Assembly: GCA_035391225.1 (NCBI GenBank)
Contig: DAOPKN010000019.1
Span: 1-41,321 of the forward strand
Length of the DNA: 41,321 bases
Source: DAOPKN01 sp035391225
Lineage (GTDB): Bacteria; Thermotogota; Thermotogae; MWEM01
Direction of reading: 5' to 3'
Shown: positions 30,946-38,837 of the stretch, piece by piece
Numbering within the stretch: the stretch's first letter is position 1
Layout of the letters: each line of letters opens with the position of its first letter
Program-made: the position numbers and the translations under genes
Notes under the pieces: model-generated
The model's database searches: none
The model's input: only the letters and a program-made list of their open reading frames with translations
What the model was told of the DNA's origin: nothing

Positions 30946-31011
30946 ATGGCAGATTGTGACAAAAAAACGGTGATGTGTCGAGGCGACGCTTCCGGATTCT
31001 TCTCCGCCTGA
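30946..31011 (+). CDS. Possible 21-aa peptide upstream of rsgA
   Basis: ATG 30946 lies 7 bases after AGGAGG (30933-30938) and about 37 bases after a good promoter. The reading frame MADCDKKTVMCRGDASGFFS-A ends at TGA 31009-31011. It has two cysteines (C4, C11), a charged N-terminal half and a small-residue tail. It could be a regulatory leader peptide or a small functional protein. No family is recognised. The strong ribosome site is the main support, since an ORF of this size can occur by chance. Confidence 0.5.
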   Translation: MADCDKKTVMCRGDASGFFSA

Positions 31012-31077
31012 TCCCCTTTTTCCATCCGGTCCCGCGTCGCCCTTTTTGCTGTAGCACGTAAATAGAGGAGGAATACC

Positions 31078-32202
31078 GTGAACATATCCGATCTCGGATG
31101 GAACTCGTATTGGGATGAGGTTTTGGAAAAGTGGGAAGGACCCCACAAGCCGGGAAGCTGCCTGGGGCGAGTTTTCCGCGTTGACAAAGGGTTTTGGATG
31201 GTCGCGACACACAGGGGACCACTTACGGCGACCTGTAGCGGGACCCTTTTGTATCGTGCGCAACAAACCGTTGACCTTCCAGCCGTGGGAGATTGGGTTC
31301 AAGTGGCTCCCATCCCCGGGGAGGAAAAAGGAGTCATCCAGGGAATCCTTCCCCGCAAAACGGTGATTTCCCGAAGTGCCGCCATCTCCAGTGGTAAGAA
31401 ATTCATCCATTTTGCGGGAAAAAGTCACCTGGGAAGTTACCAGACACGGGAACAGGTGGTCGTGGCAAACGTAGACGTGGTTTGGATCTTGACTTCTTTG
31501 GACGGGGATTTCAACCTCCGCAGGCTGGAGCGTTACTTCTTGCAGCTCCGGGGCTCGGGTGCCCAACTTGTTGTGGTTTTGAACAAGGCAGACCTTTGCG
31601 CGGATGCCGCGGAGAAAGCGATGGACGTGCGTACGCTAGAACCGGCCTTGCCCATCGTTGCGGTAAGTGCCACCCGCAAGGAGGGCCTGGAAAACCTAAG
31701 ACCCTTTTGCCAGCTGGGGCAATCCATCGTTTTGATGGGTTCTTCCGGAGTGGGGAAGTCCACCCTGATCAATGCGCTGTTGGCGGAAGAGAGACTCTCC
31801 ACCGGGGAGGTTCGCCCTTCTGATAAAAAGGGCAGACACACCACGACTTGGAGGGAAATGACCACACTGCCCTGGGGGGCGGTGGTGATCGATACACCGG
31901 GGATTCGCGAATTGCAAATTTGGGCCCAGCAGACCGACCTTTCCCACACATTCGAGGACATCCTGCAACTGGCAAAAAATTGCCGGTTTCGCAACTGCAC
32001 ACACCGTGACGAGCCCGGCTGTGCCGTTCAAGACGCCATAAGGGAAGGGGAACTCGATCCGGGACGCCTGGAGAATTTCCGGGAACTCCAAGGGGAGTTA
32101 CGGTTCCTGGACTTTCGAAGGAAGAAGAAGGAATCCGCCCCTTCTCCCGGCAAGCGGAAGCGATCGGTGCGGCAGAAAAAGGTACGGGTATACCAGGAAT
32201 AG
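31078..32202 (+). CDS. rsgA: Ribosome small subunit-dependent GTPase A
   Basis: RsgA is a circularly permuted GTPase that helps 30S subunit maturation. The 374-aa protein starts at GTG 31078 with GAGGAGG upstream. An N-terminal OB-fold (residues about 20-110: GRVFRVDKGFWMVATHRG, GDWVQVAP) is followed by the permuted GTPase: G4 LNKADLC, then G1 MGSSGVGKSTLINAL, G2/G3 with KKGRHTTTW and IDTPGIREL. A C-terminal zinc finger reads C-x4-C-x-H-x5-C (CRFRNCTHRDEPGC). The tail is very basic. It lies alone after the small ORF and is closed by a bidirectional terminator. Confidence 0.97.
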   Translation: MNISDLGWNSYWDEVLEKWEGPHKPGSCLGRVFRVDKGFWMVATHRGPLTATCSGTLLYRAQQTVDLPAVGDWVQVAPIPGEEKGVIQGILPRKTVISRSAAISSGKKFIHFAGKSHLGSYQTREQVVVANVDVVWILTSLDGDFNLRRLERYFLQLRGSGAQLVVVLNKADLCADAAEKAMDVRTLEPALPIVAVSATRKEGLENLRPFCQLGQSIVLMGSSGVGKSTLINALLAEERLSTGEVRPSDKKGRHTTTWREMTTLPWGAVVIDTPGIRELQIWAQQTDLSHTFEDILQLAKNCRFRNCTHRDEPGCAVQDAIREGELDPGRLENFRELQGELRFLDFRRKKKESAPSPGKRKRSVRQKKVRVYQE

Positions 32203-32227
32203 AAAAAGCCCCGCTAAGGGGCTTTTT
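32203..32227. terminator. Bidirectional terminator between rsgA and the lipocalin gene
   Basis: AAAAAGCCCC (32203-32212) and GGGGCTTTTT (32218-32227) form a perfect 10-bp stem with a 5-base loop, with A/T runs on both sides. It directly follows the rsgA stop and serves the convergent genes on both strands. Confidence 0.9.
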
Positions 32228-32249
32228 CTATAAGGGTTCAAACCAACCA

Positions 32250-32786
32250 TTAGTCGTACTGTTGTAGAACCTTCTCCAGCTTTTCCAGGTTGAATCCCAT
32301 CTGTTCCACCTTTTGAACGAGATGGGCGTATAACTCCTCGTCCATCTGTGGGGTCCGGCTGAGTATCCATAAAAACGTGCGGTCGGGTTGCCCCACGATC
32401 GCCCAGGAATACCCTTGCTGGTCAAGGTCGAGCACCCAGTAATCACTGGAAAAAGCGCTAAAGAATTGCACTTTCAGTTTTCCCGTCTCGGACGAGTCCG
32501 GCACCCATGCCAAACCTTTCACCGAGCTATTCAAGCCACTGGGGGAAAGAACTTTTCCCGCGTTCAAAACCGTGATTTTTCCGTCTTCCCGAAGGGTGTA
32601 CGTGGCCGTAACGTTGACCAAGGTACGTTCCCAGAACAAGGGTAAACGTGCAATTTCGTACCACGTACCCTGGTACCGCTCGAGGTCTACCTGCACCGTG
32701 GTCAGTGGTGCATTGGCCAAGGAAACAGAGGCTACTACCAAAGTTATCAGGAACAAAACCAACATTCTCTTCTTTTCGTAACGCAT
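32250..32786 (-). CDS. Lipocalin (Blc-like), secreted
   Basis: The 178-aa protein has a signal peptide (MLVLFLITLVVASVSLANA) and then the bacterial lipocalin signature VDLERYQGTWYEIARLP, where GTWYE is the lipocalin GxW motif. Later blocks include VNVTATYTLREDGKITVLN, FFSAFSSDYWVLDLDQQGYS, AIVGQPDRTFLWILSRTP and a C-terminal helix (EELYAHLVQKVEQMGFNL). E. coli Blc is an outer-membrane lipoprotein that binds lysophospholipids. Here the expected lipobox cysteine is absent, so this one is soluble or held otherwise. ATG 32786 is the best start; AAGGAGAG is about 11 bases upstream. It follows iadA on the same strand after 84 bases. Confidence 0.92.
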   Translation of the reverse strand: MRYEKKRMLVLFLITLVVASVSLANAPLTTVQVDLERYQGTWYEIARLPLFWERTLVNVTATYTLREDGKITVLNAGKVLSPSGLNSSVKGLAWVPDSSETGKLKVQFFSAFSSDYWVLDLDQQGYSWAIVGQPDRTFLWILSRTPQMDEELYAHLVQKVEQMGFNLEKLEKVLQQYD

Positions 32787-32870
32787 TTTCCACCACTCTC
32801 CTTTCTTTCGATGCACATAGGACGCAAAGGAAATCGAAATTATTCCAAGCTAACAATTTTTGTTCCTTGC

Positions 32871-34007
32871 TCACCGCGGAGGGAGGAGAGAATTTCCGCC
32901 GTGGAACACCTGTTGCAAGCGGAAGTTTTCGTCCGCCAGGATGAAATCGGCCCTTCCGCCGGGCTTGAGCGTTCCCACTCCTTCGGACAGCAACCCGAAG
33001 CATTCCGCAACGTTCCAGCAGAAGGGTAGCAAAGCGGTTTCTACGGGTACCCCGTGTTCTCGGACCAGTTGGCAAAAGGATTTCCAGAGGCCATCCACCG
33101 GAGAAGAGGTGAGGGAAAGAAGATTTCCCGCATCGTCGAACACGGGCAAGCTTCCCAAGCCATCCGAAGAAACCATCAAGCCGTGGGCGTTTACTCCCCG
33201 GTCGAGGAGTGCGCAAAGGTTTTTTGCAGTTTGATCGTCGGCGGTGAAATCGATTTTCCCTTGGTGCTTTTGCACCCATTCGACCCCTTCTTCCAGAAGG
33301 GTAGGGGTTCGGTCAATATGCGTGGGAACGAGCATTGCCGGAGGGAGCGTCGCGTCTTCGAGGGCTTGGCGCAACGGTTCGAGCCCTGATGGTGCTCCTC
33401 CCATGTGAAGCACAACCCGGGTGGTTTTGCCGCTGAGCATTCCGCCCAGTCGACAATCCATGGCAAGGCGTTGCAGTTCCGTGGCCGTGATATGCGAACC
33501 CCGGTGGTCGGATACCGCCAGTTCACCGAAACCGATGATTTCGGGGATCCAGACGATGTCGCGGAGAAGGTCACCGGTCATGGTTTTGGGAGGGTAGCGG
33601 TAGTTCCCGGTGAGCATGTAGGCATGCAATCCTTCCTCGCGTAGCCCGCGAACCTTCGCCAGCAACGAGGAAAGGTCGCGGGTGATACCATCGGTTCCCA
33701 GTAAGCCAATGACCGTGGTAGTGCCTGCTTGCAGGAATTGCGGTGCATTTCCTTCGGGGGTTCGGGTGGAAAAGCCACCCTCCCCGCCTCCACCAATGAG
33801 GTGGACATGTCCGTCGACGAAACCGGGAAAAGCCATCATCCCCGTAGCCTCGACTTGTTGGACCGAGAATCCCGGAGGGGAAAAGGGGTCTCCGGGCTCC
33901 AGGAGTGCAAGGATCTTTCCCGCGCCGAGCAGCAGGTCTTTGAAACCCAGGGAACGAGGCGCGAAAACCCGGGTGCCGTGTACACGGATAAAGGGTACGT
34001 TGTTCAT
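32871..34007 (-). CDS. iadA: Isoaspartyl dipeptidase (beta-aspartyl peptidase)
   Basis: IadA cleaves isoaspartyl dipeptides formed by ageing of proteins and belongs to the amidohydrolase superfamily. With ATG 34007 (AAGG about 9 bases upstream; ATG 34016 is the alternative) the product is 378 aa. Its residues align well with E. coli numbering: H67-V-H69, the substrate loop GGGGEGG with E76, S166-D167-H168-R169, H201 (VVLHMGG), H230 and R233 (VPTHIDR) and D282 (SSDGLGS). The bridging metal ligand, which is a carboxylated lysine at 162 in E. coli, is a glutamate (GFGE162LAVSDH). It lies 19 bases downstream of the PAS gene. Confidence 0.93.
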   Translation of the reverse strand: MNNVPFIRVHGTRVFAPRSLGFKDLLLGAGKILALLEPGDPFSPPGFSVQQVEATGMMAFPGFVDGHVHLIGGGGEGGFSTRTPEGNAPQFLQAGTTTVIGLLGTDGITRDLSSLLAKVRGLREEGLHAYMLTGNYRYPPKTMTGDLLRDIVWIPEIIGFGELAVSDHRGSHITATELQRLAMDCRLGGMLSGKTTRVVLHMGGAPSGLEPLRQALEDATLPPAMLVPTHIDRTPTLLEEGVEWVQKHQGKIDFTADDQTAKNLCALLDRGVNAHGLMVSSDGLGSLPVFDDAGNLLSLTSSPVDGLWKSFCQLVREHGVPVETALLPFCWNVAECFGLLSEGVGTLKPGGRADFILADENFRLQQVFHGGNSLLPPR

Positions 34008-34026
34008 ATGTTCCATCCTTCTTTCT

Positions 34027-35181
34027 TCAAAGGGGCTTCTTGTCAGGGATAAGGTGGGTGATATCGGTGGAAATGTTTACAAGTTTTTCCAGGTGGCCCT
34101 CTTGGTCGAAGAACGGGATGGCCCTGGCAAGCCAAACGGTTTTCCCGTCACTGGAAAGCATCTGCCGGGATTGGGGTTTATTTGTGGCTTTCGCTTCCGG
34201 CAAAGGGCAACCTTCACAGGGTTTTTCCCTATCAAAGCGAACGCGGAAGCACTGTTTTCCCAGGAAGGTTGGCGAGGCAAGGCCCGATCTGGATTCCCAG
34301 GCAGGATTAATCCATTCCACGTGAAAATCGGGGTCCACCTGCACGATCAAGTCGGGCATGCCGGACAGCAGGGTTTGCTTGTTGGCCCATTCTTTTCGGA
34401 GCTCGTCCTGCACTTTCTCCAATAGACTCGTATCCCGTCCGATCGAAACAACCGTGGCGGGTTTTCCGCTGGAATCAAAGGTCAGAGCGTTGTCCCACTC
34501 GAAGGTGAGAGTTTTGCCTTCCCTGGGGTGGGCCTTGTGGCGGATGTGTAAAGAGGTACCTCCACAAATGATCTTGGCCATCTTTTGTACATCGGGAACT
34601 TCCTTCTGCGCCACGAGCAGATGGATCCAGTCTTTCCCCACGGCTTCCTTCCGAGACCATCCGAATGCCCTTTCGCAGGCCTGGTTCCATTCCTTGATCA
34701 AATGGTTGCAATCCCAAAGGAAGATGGGCAGGCTGGATTGTAAAAAAGCGTTCTCGAATTTCTCGGTTTCCTGGCGCAGAACCTGGTTGTACGCATGCAA
34801 TTGCTGCTCGCTCTCTTCCAACTGCTGGTTGGAGGCCTCGATCTGTTCGTAACTGGCTTCCAATTCTTCGTTTGTCGAGTGCGCTTCCTCCAGGGCTTCT
34901 TTTTCGCGGAGCAAAGCCTTTTCCAGTTCCTCTTCCTTTTCGAGTAGCTTTTGCTTTTCGCGTTGCAGGCGGTGGAGGGAATCACGGTTGAAGAGCCAAA
35001 AGAGGAGGAAAATCCCCAAGATCATAAGGCGGATGTACCATTCGTGCGGTCCGGGGTCCAGGAGTAGCGAGTCCAGGAAGGGCTTTCCAAAGAAAAGTAA
35101 CGAATCGAGGGCCGCATCCACGATCCAGATGAGCAGCGAGAAGAAAATGGCCAGGAACAGGTTTCGTTTCACGGTATCCAT
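34027..35181 (-). CDS. Membrane-anchored tandem PAS protein without output domain
   Basis: The 384-aa protein has two N-terminal membrane helices (NLFLAIFFSLLIWIVDAALD and WYIRLMILGIFLLFWLFNRD), a long coiled coil (residues about 65-130, with EKEALEEAHSTNEELEASYE), and two PAS domains. PAS1 runs from about residue 140 (FLQSSLPIFLWDCNHLIKEW) to 250 (VSIGRDTSLLEKVQ), and PAS2 from about 260 (LLSGMPDLIVQVDPDFHVEW) to the end (NISTDITHL). PAS2 contains the cysteine pattern QCFRVRFDREKPCEGCPLPE, found in a PAS subgroup. No histidine kinase, GGDEF or methyl-accepting domain follows, so it must signal through a partner. AGGAGG precedes ATG 35181. It is divergent from the flavin reductase gene. Confidence 0.85.
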   Translation of the reverse strand: MDTVKRNLFLAIFFSLLIWIVDAALDSLLFFGKPFLDSLLLDPGPHEWYIRLMILGIFLLFWLFNRDSLHRLQREKQKLLEKEEELEKALLREKEALEEAHSTNEELEASYEQIEASNQQLEESEQQLHAYNQVLRQETEKFENAFLQSSLPIFLWDCNHLIKEWNQACERAFGWSRKEAVGKDWIHLLVAQKEVPDVQKMAKIICGGTSLHIRHKAHPREGKTLTFEWDNALTFDSSGKPATVVSIGRDTSLLEKVQDELRKEWANKQTLLSGMPDLIVQVDPDFHVEWINPAWESRSGLASPTFLGKQCFRVRFDREKPCEGCPLPEAKATNKPQSRQMLSSDGKTVWLARAIPFFDQEGHLEKLVNISTDITHLIPDKKPL

Positions 35182-35213
35182 GGGAACCTCCTGGGAAGAT
35201 GGTGTGTTAGGCT

Positions 35214-35219
35214 ATTCTA
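35214..35219 (-). promoter_or_regulatory. Extended -10 upstream of the PAS-iadA-lipocalin unit
   Basis: On the minus strand TTGGTAGAAT gives an extended -10 (TAGAAT at 35214-35219) about 33 bases before the PAS gene start. No clear -35 is seen. It is back to back with the flavin reductase promoter. Confidence 0.5.
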
Positions 35220-35246
35220 CCAAAAAAGGTGATCGAAAAACAGTGT

Positions 35247-35257
35247 ATGGTACAATG
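35247..35257 (+). promoter_or_regulatory. Extended -10 of the flavin reductase-like gene
   Basis: ATGGTACAATG (TACAAT at 35251-35256) lies about 28 bases before ATG 35285. The -35 is weak, as is usual with a TGn-extended -10. Confidence 0.6.
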
Positions 35258-35284
35258 TTGCATCACGAAAAAGGGAGGAAGAGA

Positions 35285-35791
35285 ATGAATCATTTACCCG
35301 TTGCGCGCATTACCGAAGCACTTTTTCGAGCCTTGGTGAAGGGTCAGGTTGTTTTGTCGGCACGCGAACCTTCCGGAAGGACCAATGGAATGACGGTGGG
35401 CTGGGGTTTCGTGGGCAACATGTGGAACGAACCCTATTTCGTCTGTGCTGCCCGCCCGGAACGGTACACATGGAAAGGGATCAAGAGTGGCAAAAGGTTT
35501 ACGGTCAATGTGCTGGATGGCAAGTACTCCGAGGGGTTGGCGTACTTCGGGTCCGCATCGGGGTACCAGGAAGACAAGTTTGCGAAGGGGTTTTTCCACC
35601 TCGATGAAAGCCTTTCCGACTTCTGCGCACCCATCCGCGAAGCCCATATCCTCCTGGACTGCGAGGTGACAACGGCCAACAGCATCCAACCTTTCTACTT
35701 CCCGGAGGAGGAAATCAACAAGTTCTATACTTCGAGCGGGGGTTACCACACGATGGCCTATGGAAAAATCATCCGTGTGATTCAGCGGTAA
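35285..35791 (+). CDS. Flavin reductase-like / flavoredoxin-family FMN-binding protein
   Basis: The 168-aa cytoplasmic protein has the split-barrel flavin reductase fold: NGMTVGWGFVGNMWNEPYFV (N-M-M-type FMN loop), CAARPERYTWKGIKSGKRFT and VNVLDGKYSEGLAYFGSASG. The later part AKGFFHLDESLSDFCAPIRE and AHILLDCEVTTANSIQPF matches flavoredoxin-like proteins. These bind FMN and act in electron transfer, commonly in anaerobes. ATG 35285 follows GGGAGGAAGAG; open frame upstream to 34988 overlaps the PAS gene and is not used. Its end overlaps the convergent gene by 10 bases. The electron partners are unknown. Confidence 0.88.
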   Translation: MNHLPVARITEALFRALVKGQVVLSAREPSGRTNGMTVGWGFVGNMWNEPYFVCAARPERYTWKGIKSGKRFTVNVLDGKYSEGLAYFGSASGYQEDKFAKGFFHLDESLSDFCAPIREAHILLDCEVTTANSIQPFYFPEEEINKFYTSSGGYHTMAYGKIIRVIQR

Positions 35792-36123
35792 CCCAGGGAG
35801 GACAAAACCACCGAAACGATCTCTTGGACGCGTGATGATTCGAAGAGTTTGAAATACTTGGCCTTGTACGTATCTTCCAACAGGGTGCCAAGTGTTTCTG
35901 CCAGTTTCCGGGCGGAAGCGAGATCGGATTGCCTTTGGAACTGCTGGAGAATCTGCTGCGTATCCCGGGCCATTTCCCGCGCGAACGTCTCCGGGGAGTG
36001 TGCGGAAAGGTAGCCCTTGGGGTTTTGCTTGAGCATACCGGGTTTGCGCAGCACCTCCAAGATCGTTTCGGTTAGGTATTGCACTTGTTCGTCTTCGCGA
36101 AGAGCCTGGAATTCGAACCTCAT
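35782..36123 (-). CDS. Hypothetical helical protein, 113 aa
   Basis: ATG 36123 follows GGAGGA, and a promoter-like TTGATT/TATAAT pair lies upstream at 36154-36183. The protein is MRFEFQALREDEQVQYLTET and onward: almost all helical, with ILEVLRKPGMLKQNPKGYLS, FAREMARDTQQILQQFQRQS, ASARKLAETLGTLLEDTYKA and SRVQEIVSVVLSSLGYR. No membrane segment, cysteine or catalytic motif is visible. Its 3' end overlaps the flavin reductase gene by 10 bases on the opposite strand. I do not recognise it. Because it lies just downstream of the ABC-2 ATPase on the same strand, it may also be reached by read-through from that operon. Confidence 0.6.
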   Translation of the reverse strand: MRFEFQALREDEQVQYLTETILEVLRKPGMLKQNPKGYLSAHSPETFAREMARDTQQILQQFQRQSDLASARKLAETLGTLLEDTYKAKYFKLFESSRVQEIVSVVLSSLGYR

Positions 36124-36153
36124 GTCTCCTCCACTCCTTTTCCGTTCTTTTCC

Positions 36154-36183
36154 ATTATACACAACCTTTTGGGGCAAAATCAA
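36154..36183 (-). promoter_or_regulatory. Promoter of the 113-aa helical protein gene
   Basis: On the minus strand TTGATT (36178-36183) and TATAAT (36154-36159) are 18 bases apart. The -35 overlaps the stop codon of the ABC ATPase gene. Confidence 0.55.
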
Positions 36184-37151
36184 ACCACCCGGTTCCGCGA
36201 AAGTTCTTGCAGGTAAATGGCCTTGACGATCTCTTCGATACCCGGTTCTTCCACGCGCAGGTCTTCCACCGGAAGATGGTGCATCAGGATGCGCGTGATT
36301 TCCGCGACCCCTTTCTCGTGGCCCGCGGGAATTGCCACGATGCCTTGTTCCCGATCGTATTCGCCGGATAGAGCCCTTATTTGCTCCATTCCTTCCGGGG
36401 TCGGGTTTTCAAAGAGCTGCACTTTCACCATCACGGGCAATTCCGTCATTTTCTTGAGGTTGGGGATGGTGCCGTGGAAGATGATCTTGCCTTGGTTGAT
36501 CACCATCGCGCGCGTGCAGAGGGTTTCGATTTCCTTGAGGTTGTGGGTGGTGAGGAAAATGGTTTTTCCAGATTGGTTGAGCTGTTTCAAAAAGTTTTGC
36601 AAGTTGTGCTGGGAGACCACGTCCAACCCGATGGAAGGCTCGTCCAAGAAAAGCAGGTCCGGATCGTGCACGAGGGCAGCTCCCACTTCCGCGCGCATTC
36701 TTTGCCCGAGGCTTAATTGGCGAACGGGTTGGTGGAAGATTTCCGAAAGTTGCAGGGCGTCGACGAGGAAGTCGATCTGCTTGCGCGCCTTGCGGGGTTC
36801 CACTCGGTACAATGAGCCGAGAAGAGCGTAGCTGTCTGCTACCGGCAGATCCCACCACATCTGCGTTTTTTGGCCGAACACCACTCCGATGTTTTTGACG
36901 TAGCGTTTCCGTTCCTTCCAGGGGCAGTATCCGTTCGAAATCACCTCTCCACTGTCGGGCACCATTATCCCCGTGAGGATCTTCACCGTGGTGGATTTGC
37001 CCGCCCCGTTGGGGCCAATGTATCCCAGGCATTCCCCACGGGTTACCTGGAAATCCATGTTTTCCAGGGCGTGGATTTCTTTCTTCCTGCGTTTCCACCC
37101 TTTTCCCTGGTACACGTGGTACGTTTTGAAAATGCCTTTCACCGTGATCAT
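36180..37151 (-). CDS. ABC-2-type exporter ATPase
   Basis: The 323-aa ATPase starts at ATG 37151 after AAAGGAGA; open frame further upstream belongs to the permease gene region. Motifs: Walker A GYIGPNGAGKSTTVKILTG, a Q-loop VVFGQKTQMWWDLPV, signature LSLGQRMRAEV, Walker B LLFLDEPSIGLD and switch LTTHNL. The Q-loop with QMWWDLPV and the C-terminal about 80-residue extension match the ATPase group paired with DUF990-type permeases (COG4586). The substrate of these exporters is mostly unknown. It follows the second permease after 14 bases, so the three genes form one transporter. Confidence 0.92.
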   Translation of the reverse strand: MITVKGIFKTYHVYQGKGWKRRKKEIHALENMDFQVTRGECLGYIGPNGAGKSTTVKILTGIMVPDSGEVISNGYCPWKERKRYVKNIGVVFGQKTQMWWDLPVADSYALLGSLYRVEPRKARKQIDFLVDALQLSEIFHQPVRQLSLGQRMRAEVGAALVHDPDLLFLDEPSIGLDVVSQHNLQNFLKQLNQSGKTIFLTTHNLKEIETLCTRAMVINQGKIIFHGTIPNLKKMTELPVMVKVQLFENPTPEGMEQIRALSGEYDREQGIVAIPAGHEKGVAEITRILMHHLPVEDLRVEEPGIEEIVKAIYLQELSRNRVV

Positions 37152-37165
37152 GCTGTCTCCTTTCT

Positions 37166-37939
37166 CTACGTTCCGGTACTGGAGTAGTGGTGCATGCCCA
37201 TTTTCCAGATCACGAAGCTGATGGGAAAAAGTCCCCCTGCCGCCAAGAAGGGCGAGAGAAGGGCAACGGGGTTTTGCATTTTCCCCAGCAAGTACCCCAG
37301 GGGGAAATACCCAATCGTGGCCAGGGGTATCGCGAAAGTCAGCAAGTTTTTCAGGAACGGGCCGAAGATGTGGGCGGGGTATTCCGATGCTGTGCGCGTT
37401 GCGTAGAAAGCAAGTACCACGATTTCTTCGTTGCGGATGGTCCAAAACGCGATTGCTGCCAAGATGATGTTGATTTCCAGCGTAATGATGGCCCCCAGCA
37501 AACAGAGCAGTAAGAACCAGGGCCACAATTGTCCCAGTAGTCCCATGCTCGTGAGCGCCACGAAGCCAATTCCGAGCCCTTGCACCACACCTCCCAGGCT
37601 TTTTAGGTCAAAGCGATGGAGCAACAACTGCAGAACGGTGGATGCAGGACGAACAAGAAGCACGTCAAATCGACCCGAAAGCATGAACTCCTGGAAGTTT
37701 TTCAGACCCACTCCGATTACCCGGAACAACCCCCAGCTGCAATTCACGATGCCGAAAATGCATGCCACTTCTTCCAGCTTCCATCCCCCCAAGGAGGGGA
37801 AGTTCATCAAAAGCCACCAGATCAAAAGGAAATCGGAAAACATCGCCAACCCGCTGGAAACTGTTGTGAAAAAGAAGTTGAAGCGGTAGTGGGTCTGTGC
37901 TCTCCAGGAAGCACGGACGAGCGTGAGAAAAACACCCAT
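37166..37939 (-). CDS. ABC-2-type exporter permease (COG3694-like)
   Basis: The 257-aa membrane protein has about six hydrophobic segments, including LAMFSDFLLIWWLLMNFPSL, GIGFVALTSMGLLGQLWPWF and AIPLATIGYFPLGYLLGKMQ. The family signature region KNFQEFMLSGRFDVLLVRPA (family: G.lD.lLlRP) is clear, as is EYPAHIFGPFLKNLLTFAIP. ATG 37939 has GGAGG upstream and lies 3 bases after the first permease stop, so the two are coupled. It should pair with the next upstream permease and the downstream ATPase. Confidence 0.9.
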   Translation of the reverse strand: MGVFLTLVRASWRAQTHYRFNFFFTTVSSGLAMFSDFLLIWWLLMNFPSLGGWKLEEVACIFGIVNCSWGLFRVIGVGLKNFQEFMLSGRFDVLLVRPASTVLQLLLHRFDLKSLGGVVQGLGIGFVALTSMGLLGQLWPWFLLLCLLGAIITLEINIILAAIAFWTIRNEEIVVLAFYATRTASEYPAHIFGPFLKNLLTFAIPLATIGYFPLGYLLGKMQNPVALLSPFLAAGGLFPISFVIWKMGMHHYSSTGT

Positions 37940-37942
37940 GGT

Positions 37943-38707
37943 TTACCCTCCTTGAATGGGAATTCGTTGTACCAGTCGGCGGGTCAACAGCCAGCAGGTT
38001 ACCCACAAGATCCCGATCCAACTCCACTGGATCCAAAGGGCTTGGAAAAGGGGAACCCTTCCGAGGTAAATGGCGGAAGGCCAAAAATGGGTACAACCAA
38101 AGGGAGAAAATTCCACCAGGGTGCGCACGAAACCCGGAAAGAATTCGGGAGGCATCATGTACCCGCTGAAAGTGGCCGTGGTGAAGTAGTACAGGTTTTG
38201 GGCCCCGGTGAAGTCCACGAAGTGCATGGACCACAGCCCCACCAGGTAGTTGAGGAAGAAGGCGATGACGAAGCCGTTTGCCAAGGCAAGAAAGAAAGGG
38301 AAAAGTTGGGATAACCTCGGGAAATCTACCCCCAAAACCAGGAATCCCAACAGGAAAATGGGGAGGGAGCGAAAGACGAAATTGTACGCCACGTGCCCGG
38401 AGACCTCGAAGAAAGCCAGGGAAAGAATGTTTTGCGGACGCACCAGGTCGAACACGATGGTTCCTTCCCGGATCTTTTGCGGGATGAAGCATCCACGGGG
38501 TAGAAACATCACGAGACCGACCATCGCCTGGTTGACCATCACGTACGTGACCATTTCGCGGCCTTCGGGGGTATTTCCCAGAAGGCTCAGCCAAACCATG
38601 GCAATGATGTAGCCAAAGAGGAAACTCCCCAGGTTGTTCAGCATGTGGTTCAATACATACACCCGGTTTCGCTGGAACGAAGTTTTCATCAAGGCAAGAG
38701 CAGGCAT
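37943..38707 (-). CDS. ABC-2-type exporter permease (COG4587-like)
   Basis: The 254-aa membrane protein starts at ATG 38707 with GGAGG upstream; open frame to 38860 runs across the terminator hairpin and is rejected. The N-terminus is MPALALMKTSFQRNRVYVLN. About six hydrophobic segments follow, with the family block REGTIVFDLVRPQNILSLAF and the C-terminal YLGRVPLFQALWIQWSWIGI. It is the first gene of the three-gene exporter. Its 5' leader is about 120 bases and holds an intrinsic terminator, see findings. Confidence 0.88.
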   Translation of the reverse strand: MPALALMKTSFQRNRVYVLNHMLNNLGSFLFGYIIAMVWLSLLGNTPEGREMVTYVMVNQAMVGLVMFLPRGCFIPQKIREGTIVFDLVRPQNILSLAFFEVSGHVAYNFVFRSLPIFLLGFLVLGVDFPRLSQLFPFFLALANGFVIAFFLNYLVGLWSMHFVDFTGAQNLYYFTTATFSGYMMPPEFFPGFVRTLVEFSPFGCTHFWPSAIYLGRVPLFQALWIQWSWIGILWVTCWLLTRRLVQRIPIQGG

Positions 38708-38747
38708 GTACACCTCCGATTCTTGAGCCGTGAGAAGAAAACCGCCG

Positions 38748-38773
38748 AAAAAAAAGCCTTTCCAAGAAAGGCC
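38748..38773 (-). terminator. Intrinsic terminator upstream of the ABC-2 operon
   Basis: On the minus strand GCCTTTC (38772-38766) pairs with GAAAGGC (38762-38756) across a 3-base loop, followed by eight T (A-run 38748-38755). It may end the GH65 transcript, or act as an attenuator because a promoter lies between it and the GH65 stop. Confidence 0.8.
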
Positions 38774-38837
38774 ATGCGATGGGATGGAATACAGGAGAAA
38801 AAAAGGAAAAAACAAAAAGAAACGAAAATGGACGGGT

